A stretch of DNA of 64,000 bases from Pantoea sp. alder81 (GTDB lineage Bacteria; Pseudomonadota; Gammaproteobacteria; Enterobacterales; Enterobacteriaceae). The stretch's first letter is position 1. The number at the start of each line of letters is the position of its first letter. The notes beneath the pieces were generated by a model that searched no databases, was not told where the DNA came from, and saw nothing but the letters and a program-made list of their open reading frames with translations. The translations under genes and the position numbers were made by a program. Below, piece by piece: positions 59,517-64,000 of the stretch. Location: positions 1-64,000 of the forward strand of contig NZ_JAIUDA010000004.1 in NCBI RefSeq assembly GCF_020179835.1, in the 5' to 3' direction.

Positions 59517-60287
59517 TTACGGATAGACCTTAAACTTGAAATATTTCTTCGCTAACTGATCGTAAGTGCCGTTGTTGTGCAGTTCGGCCAGCGCATCATT
59601 GATTAGTTTCAGATGGACGGTATCGCCCTTACGCAGGCCAATCCCGACACCGTTACCCAGCAGTTCTTTATCCACCAGCGTGGCTTTAATGACGTAATCT
59701 TTGCCTTCCGGCGTATTCAGGAAACCCTGATCCGCTGACACTGCATTTGCCAGTGTGCCATCGAGGCGTCCCGCGACCAGGTCAGGATAGATCTCCATCT
59801 GATTCGGGTAAGACACAATATTCACGCCCTGCGTCGCCCATTTTGCTTTGGCGTAGGTTTCCTGAATGGTGCCCTGCGCCACGCCGATGTTCTTACCATT
59901 CAGCGTGCTGATATCTTCGGTCAGAGTGCTGCTCTTCGGCGTCAACAGCGCACTCGGCGTGATATACAGCATGTTGGTGAAATCCACCTGCTCACGGCGT
60001 TTTTCTGTCATCGACATCGCCGACAGAATCGCATCAAACTTCTTCGCCTGCAGTGCCGGAATACTGCCATCAAAGCCGATCTGCACCCACTGGCATTTTA
60101 CTTTTGCCTGAGCACAAATGGCGTTGCCCAAATCGATATCAAATCCTTTGAGCGAGCCATCGCTGGCTTTAGATTCAAACGGGGGGAAGGTCGGATCGAC
60201 ACCAAAGCGCAACGTCTGCTCAGCAAACGACAGGGTGCTGAAGGCGCCAAGTGACAGCAGTAACGCGAAGGACAAACTCTTTTTCAT
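59517..60287 (-). CDS. Cationic amino acid binding protein (ArgT/HisJ-like)
   Basis: A 256-residue periplasmic binding protein. The signal ends LSFA, and the mature part reads LRFGVDPTFPPFESKASDGSLKGFDIDLGNAICAQAKVKC, the common beginning of ArgT, HisJ and ArtJ, with the cysteine pair retained (Cys58/Cys65). No permease or ATPase genes are next to it, so it must use a transporter encoded elsewhere, or act as a sensor partner. The DUF2817 gene 24 bases behind it suggests a dipeptide or acylated amino acid as ligand. Confidence 0.87.
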   Translation of the reverse strand: MKKSLSFALLLSLGAFSTLSFAEQTLRFGVDPTFPPFESKASDGSLKGFDIDLGNAICAQAKVKCQWVQIGFDGSIPALQAKKFDAILSAMSMTEKRREQVDFTNMLYITPSALLTPKSSTLTEDISTLNGKNIGVAQGTIQETYAKAKWATQGVNIVSYPNQMEIYPDLVAGRLDGTLANAVSADQGFLNTPEGKDYVIKATLVDKELLGNGVGIGLRKGDTVHLKLINDALAELHNNGTYDQLAKKYFKFKVYP

Positions 60288-60539
60288 TGTTAGCTCCAGC
60301 AGGCAGGTAAATTCACGACGGCATGGAGAGTTAATAACATGGCGGAAACATTACCACCACTAAAAAAATGGATTTGTGTAGAGTGAATTCTTATATTGAT
60401 TAATAAGTTAGAGAATTTTCACACCCCATTAAAAATAACTTAATACCCCGCCGTCATTCTTTTGTCATAACTCGCTCACCCTGCTGTCAGCGCCGTTTTC
60501 ATATCCTGTGCCCGAACCTTCCTTATCTGGAGCACGATC

Positions 60540-61301
60540 ATGAAACTGAAAAAACTGACTTTTGCAGCGGGCATTTTATTGGCGATGGCTGGCGGCGCGG
60601 CACACGCCCAAGCGCAGCCGGTGAAGAATATTGTGTTAGTACACGGTGCTTTTGTAGGCGGTGCGGGCTGGCGTCCGGTGTATGACCGCCTGACGCACGA
60701 TGGCTATAAAGTGACGCTGGTGCAGGAACCGCTGACTGGTTTCCCGGAAGATGTTACGGCGACACGCCGCATCATCGATCAGCAGAACGGACCGGTGATT
60801 CTGGTCGGTCACAGCTATGGCGGCGCCATCATCACCGAAGCGGGAAATGACAACAAAGTGGTGGGACTGGTGTACATCGCGGCGCACGCGCTGGATAACG
60901 GCGAAACCGAAGCGATCAACGGCAAGAAATTCCCGAACAGCGCGCATCCGTTTGCCAAATCGACTGATGGCTATCTGACCATTGCGCCAGAAAATTACCA
61001 CAGCGATTTCGCCGCCGATTTACCGGCCGCCCAGGCGGATTTTGAAGCGCATGCGCAGATGCCAACCAATGCCGCCGTGTTCACCGCCAACATTCCAGAC
61101 CCGGCGTGGAAGACCAAGCCTAGCTGGTACATGGTGGCGAAAGCTGACAAAATCATTAACCCTGATCTGGAGCGGATGTACGCCAAACGCGCGCACAGCC
61201 ATACAGTTGAAATCGCCGGCGCCAGCCACTCGGTGTATGAATCTCATCCTGATGATGTGGCGAAATTGATTGAACAGGCCGCTCAGCAGGCGCAGCCCTA
61301 A
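60540..61301 (+). CDS. Exported alpha/beta-hydrolase (EstC-like)
   Basis: A 253-residue hydrolase with a Sec signal ending AHAQAQ. The oxyanion region is IVLVHGAFVGGAGW, the nucleophile is in LVGHSYGGAIITEAG, and the histidine in AGASHSVYESHP near the end. It resembles the plant salicylate-methylesterase-like and EstC esterases in size and HGAF/GHSYGG pattern. It lies 26 bases before the two-component system in the same direction, which might be in the same transcript. Substrate unknown. Confidence 0.85.
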   Translation: MKLKKLTFAAGILLAMAGGAAHAQAQPVKNIVLVHGAFVGGAGWRPVYDRLTHDGYKVTLVQEPLTGFPEDVTATRRIIDQQNGPVILVGHSYGGAIITEAGNDNKVVGLVYIAAHALDNGETEAINGKKFPNSAHPFAKSTDGYLTIAPENYHSDFAADLPAAQADFEAHAQMPTNAAVFTANIPDPAWKTKPSWYMVAKADKIINPDLERMYAKRAHSHTVEIAGASHSVYESHPDDVAKLIEQAAQQAQP

Positions 61302-61327
61302 CCCACTGATTCCGCCCGGAGATGCGC

Positions 61328-62002
61328 ATGAAAATTTTGGTGATTGAAGATGAAGCCAAAGCGCGCGATTACATGCGCAAAGGATTAACCGAAGCGGGAT
61401 TTATCGTGGATGTGGCCGAGAACGGGCAAGACGGTTTGTTCTATGCGCAGGAGCATCATTACGATCTGATCTTACTCGACGTAATGATGCCTGGCATGAG
61501 CGGCTGGGAGGTGATGGCCGCGCTGGATAAACAGATCCAGACACCGGTGATTTTCCTCACGGCTAAGGGTACGTTGGAAGATCGCATCAAAGGGCTGGAA
61601 CTGGGCGCGGATGATTACCTCGTGAAGCCCTTCTCGTTCGCAGAACTGCTGGCGCGCGTTCGTACGCAGTTGCGGCGCGGCGGTCAGCAAAAACTTCCCG
61701 ATGTGCTGACCCTCGCCGACCTGCAACTCGATATCCTTAAACGTCGGGTGGAGCGCGCGGGTCAACGCATCGATCTCACCAATAAAGAGTTCAACCTGCT
61801 ACACCTGTTTATGCTGCATCCCGGTGAGGTGCTGACGCGCACGGTGATCGCCTCACGCGTGTGGGACATGAATTTTGATAGCGATACCAACGTGGTCGAC
61901 GTGGCAGTAAAACGCCTGCGCCAGAAGATCGATGGCCCCTTTGCCCAGCCGCTGATTCATACCGTGCACGGCGTCGGATATCGCTGCGAAGCTGAAACAT
62001 GA
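61328..62002 (+). CDS. OmpR-family response regulator (CusR/CopR-like)
   Basis: A 224-residue response regulator. The receiver has phosphorylation site Asp51 (LLDVMMPG) and Lys100 (DYLVKPFSF). The C-terminal winged helix reads LTNKEFNLLHLFMLHPGEVLTRTVIASRVWDMNFDSDTNVVDVAVKRLRQK, divided here into its known segments. IASRVWDMNF and NVVDV are typical of heavy-metal regulators such as CusR and IrlR. GGAG lies six bases before ATG 61328. It overlaps the kinase start by four bases (ATGA). Confidence 0.9.
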   Translation: MKILVIEDEAKARDYMRKGLTEAGFIVDVAENGQDGLFYAQEHHYDLILLDVMMPGMSGWEVMAALDKQIQTPVIFLTAKGTLEDRIKGLELGADDYLVKPFSFAELLARVRTQLRRGGQQKLPDVLTLADLQLDILKRRVERAGQRIDLTNKEFNLLHLFMLHPGEVLTRTVIASRVWDMNFDSDTNVVDVAVKRLRQKIDGPFAQPLIHTVHGVGYRCEAET

Positions 62003-63378
62003 AAAAACTCTCGCTTGCCACTCGCTTATCACTACTGCTCAGTACCTCAGTGATTGTGATCTTTGCCCTGAGCGGCTTTGCCTTGTATCAGTCTCTGGCG
62101 AAACAGATCGGTGTGCGTGATGACGCGGCTTTACTGACACGTATCGATCAGATTCGTACGCTGCTACGCGATGAAGACGCCATCACGCTGATCCAGCAAA
62201 AACCACGCCTGTTTGCCAATATGCTGGGCAACACGGAGTCTTTGCTGGTGCTGCGCTTTCCCGGCCAGCCGCCGCTGATTGTCGTCAATCCCGGCGCACG
62301 ACCGATGCCCGACATCACGCCGGTGGCCACCGATCAGCCACTGAGTCTGGCCTCTGTACATCATCAGCAGGCACAGGATGGCACCCCTTTTATCTCCGCC
62401 GCCGCCTTAGCGCCTACGCGTGATGGTAATGGGCAAATTGAGATCATTACCGGCCGCCAGATGAGCGATCGTACCCAAACGCTGAACAGCTATCGCGATC
62501 AGATTATTGTCTCGACTGCACTGGCTGCGCTGCTGGTAGCAGCGCTCAGTATCTGGCTTATTCGACGCGGCTTGTCTCCGTTACGTCGGCTGGCAGCGGA
62601 AACTGATGCAATAGACGTGCGGCGCTTATCGCATCGTATCCAGTTCAGCGATTCCCCGACAGAACTGCAACCGCTGGTCGCTGCCTTCAATCAGATGCTC
62701 AGTCGCCTGGAAATGGGCTATCAACAACTCAGCCAGGTTTCAGCGGATATGGCACACGACCTGCGCACGCCGATTGGCACCTTAATCGGTCAGACCGAAG
62801 TGGCGTTGAGCCAGCCGCGCAGCGTGGACGATTATCAGGCGTTGCTGGGCTCGAATTACGAGGAACTGGAGCGACTGGCGAAGATGATCGATAACATGCT
62901 GTTCCTCGCCAAAGCGGAAGACGCCAGTCAGGCGATGGATTGGCAGCGGATCGATTTGGCACAGCTGGGCGAAAAGTTGCAGGACTATTTTGATGGCATG
63001 GCCGAGGAGCACGCCATGCAGTTGGAGATGCGCATGCAGGGAGAATTACGCGCCGATCCGCAACTGCTGCAACGTGCACTGGCGAATCTGATGGCGAATG
63101 CGTTGCGCTATGGCGAGCGCGAATCGACCATTCGAGTGTTAAGTGCGGTGCGCGATCAGGGAATTGAGTTGGTGGTGGAGAATCAAGGCGCGGCGTTGAG
63201 TGCTGAACAGCAGTCACGCATGTTTGATCGCTTCTGGCGCGCCGATGCATCACGACATCAAAGCAGTAGCGGACTGGGATTATCGATTGTGCGCAGCATC
63301 ATGCGGTTGCATCACGGCAGCTGTGCGGTAAGCAGTGAGAACGGGGTGAACCGATTTAGTTTGCTGTTTCCGCGTTAA
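61999..63378 (+). CDS. Heavy-metal-type sensor histidine kinase (CusS-like)
   Basis: A 459-residue membrane kinase. There are two transmembrane segments (about residues 12-32 and 167-187) with a periplasmic sensor of about 135 residues between them. A HAMP linker follows. The phosphorylated His253 is in SADMAHDLRTPIG. The N-box is ALANLMANALRYG, and SSGLGLSIVRSIMRLH is the G-box. Length and layout fit the CusS/IrlS heavy-metal group. No metal-export genes are next to it in the window. The exported hydrolase gene upstream may be co-regulated. Confidence 0.9.
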   Translation: MKKLSLATRLSLLLSTSVIVIFALSGFALYQSLAKQIGVRDDAALLTRIDQIRTLLRDEDAITLIQQKPRLFANMLGNTESLLVLRFPGQPPLIVVNPGARPMPDITPVATDQPLSLASVHHQQAQDGTPFISAAALAPTRDGNGQIEIITGRQMSDRTQTLNSYRDQIIVSTALAALLVAALSIWLIRRGLSPLRRLAAETDAIDVRRLSHRIQFSDSPTELQPLVAAFNQMLSRLEMGYQQLSQVSADMAHDLRTPIGTLIGQTEVALSQPRSVDDYQALLGSNYEELERLAKMIDNMLFLAKAEDASQAMDWQRIDLAQLGEKLQDYFDGMAEEHAMQLEMRMQGELRADPQLLQRALANLMANALRYGERESTIRVLSAVRDQGIELVVENQGAALSAEQQSRMFDRFWRADASRHQSSSGLGLSIVRSIMRLHHGSCAVSSENGVNRFSLLFPR

Positions 63379-63383
63379 AACGT

Positions 63384-63440
63384 GTCGCGGCGCGACTCAT
63401 CGCGCGGGGTTAAAACCACGTAAAAAAATTGCGCCGCGAC
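63384..63440. terminator. Nested inverted repeats between the kinase gene and nfsB
   Basis: GTCGCGGCGC (63384-63393) is the exact reverse complement of GCGCCGCGAC (63431-63440). Inside it, GCGCGA-CTCA-TCGCGC (63390-63405) forms a smaller stem that competes with the outer one. An A7 tract (63422-63428) reads as a U-tract on the minus strand. The region lies between the two convergent stop codons and can end both transcripts. Confidence 0.65.
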
Positions 63441-63443
63441 CGC

Positions 63444-64000
63444 TTAAATAAAGGTGAAAATCTCTTCGCGCGGTAAACGTGATTTTGGCAATGCCGCGTT
63501 GAAATCTTCGTCACTGCGATAGCCCAGCGACACCAGTACCACGCTGGTAAAGCCTTTCTCACGCAGGCCCAACGCCTGATCCAGCGCACGCTGATCAAAA
63601 CCTTCCATCGGTGTCGCATCAATCCCTAGCATCGCGGCACCTAACAGCAGACCACCGAGCGCCAGGTAAACCTGTTTTTCCATCCACTGCGGGATATCAC
63701 GCTGCTCATAACGGTGCATATCAACATAGCCACGGCGGCTCTTGTCCTGTCCGGTCTTGCCTTCTGGTTTGGCAAAACGCCCATCCTGCTCTTCCTGCGC
63801 CAGTACATTTTGCAGATGCGCGTCATCCAGATCGGTGCGCATGCACAGCGCGATCACATGGGAAGCATTCAGCACTTTCGGGCCGTTATAGACAAACGCG
63901 CCGGTAGTGGATTGCGCGATCTGCTCACGACCTTCTGGCGTGGAAGCGACCACAAAATGCCACGGCTGAGAGTTGACGGATGACGGGCTGTTACGCAGCA
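63444..64000 (-). CDS. nfsB: Oxygen-insensitive NAD(P)H nitroreductase, 3' part
   Basis: An FMN-dependent nitroreductase that reduces nitroaromatics and quinones with NAD(P)H in the cytoplasm. The window holds about 184 codons; the start lies beyond the right edge. The visible part begins LRNSPSSVNSQPWHFVVAST, which matches E. coli NfsB (YSPSSTNSQPWHFIVAST). GRFAKPEGK, WMEKQVYLALGGLLLGAAMLGIDATPMEGFD and the ending FNAALPKSRLPREEIFTFI are recognisable counterparts, each of them shown here as short blocks. Confidence 0.92.
   Translation of the reverse strand, partial: LRNSPSSVNSQPWHFVVASTPEGREQIAQSTTGAFVYNGPKVLNASHVIALCMRTDLDDAHLQNVLAQEEQDGRFAKPEGKTGQDKSRRGYVDMHRYEQRDIPQWMEKQVYLALGGLLLGAAMLGIDATPMEGFDQRALDQALGLREKGFTSVVLVSLGYRSDEDFNAALPKSRLPREEIFTFI

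Overview
The window looks like a chromosomal segment of an enteric gammaproteobacterium of the Erwiniaceae type, most likely Pantoea or a close relative. The evidence is an AccB N-terminus close to the Escherichia coli sequence, a secreted AroQ-type chorismate mutase of the kind known from Erwinia and Pantoea, an NfsB end, many ATGA-coupled operons, and a dense set of LysR, AraC and ABC-transporter genes typical of a plant- or soil-associated generalist. No rRNA, tRNA, CRISPR array, insertion sequence, integrase or prophage gene was seen. This is catabolic and accessory chromosome rather than a mobile island.

Layout. 1-4.2 kb: the start of accB, periplasmic chorismate mutase, then an operon of exported peroxiredoxin, DsbD-like membrane thiol reductase, ECF sigma factor and NrsF-type anti-sigma factor. 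A good ECF promoter match lies in front of it. 4.3-8.7 kb: an HxlR/SDR divergent pair, a Fur-boxed TonB-domain lipoprotein, a small unknown protein, and a PRISE-like reductase with a divergent LysR. 8.9-15.3 kb: a six-gene organosulfur operon with two SfnB/DszC-like flavoproteins, one NtaA/DszA-like monooxygenase and a MetQNI-like importer. 15.6-17.0 kb: a 473-residue protein I do not recognise.

17.2-28.2 kb is the most striking part. It is a complete nitrile/amide assimilation locus with an amidase, an AraC regulator, an ANTAR regulator, a five-gene UrtABCDE/FmdDEF-type amide importer, and a cobalt-type nitrile hydratase whose beta subunit is split into two genes. It also carries an activator protein with a 15-histidine tail and a NiCoT cobalt permease. 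Together they would import amides, hydrate nitriles and release ammonia plus acid. 28.3-31.7 kb: a Fur-boxed FepA/IroN-type receptor with an IroE-type periplasmic esterase, then a periplasmic lactonase-fold propeller.

33.0-40.8 kb: an RpiR-controlled operon with a class III aminotransferase, a carboxymuconolactone-decarboxylase-fold protein, a GlnHPQ-like importer and an acyltransferase-like Ntn hydrolase, with a LysE exporter and an AraC gene beside it. 41.0-48.8 kb: a probable phytate/inositol-phosphate locus with a periplasmic histidine acid phosphatase (phytase), an AfuABC-type phosphorylated-compound importer, an inositol-monophosphatase-family enzyme and a LacI regulator with two matching palindromic operators. 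48.8-64 kb: assorted catabolic units (LysR/SDR, LysR/lactamase-fold hydrolase/amidase, DUF2000/AraC/anion permease, a HalD/BesD-like oxygenase, a DUF2817 peptidase with a cationic amino-acid binding protein), then an exported hydrolase with a heavy-metal-type two-component system, and the 3' part of nfsB. An 18-unit heptanucleotide tandem repeat sits between convergent genes at 50.6 kb.

All functions are read from motifs and family memory. No database search was possible.
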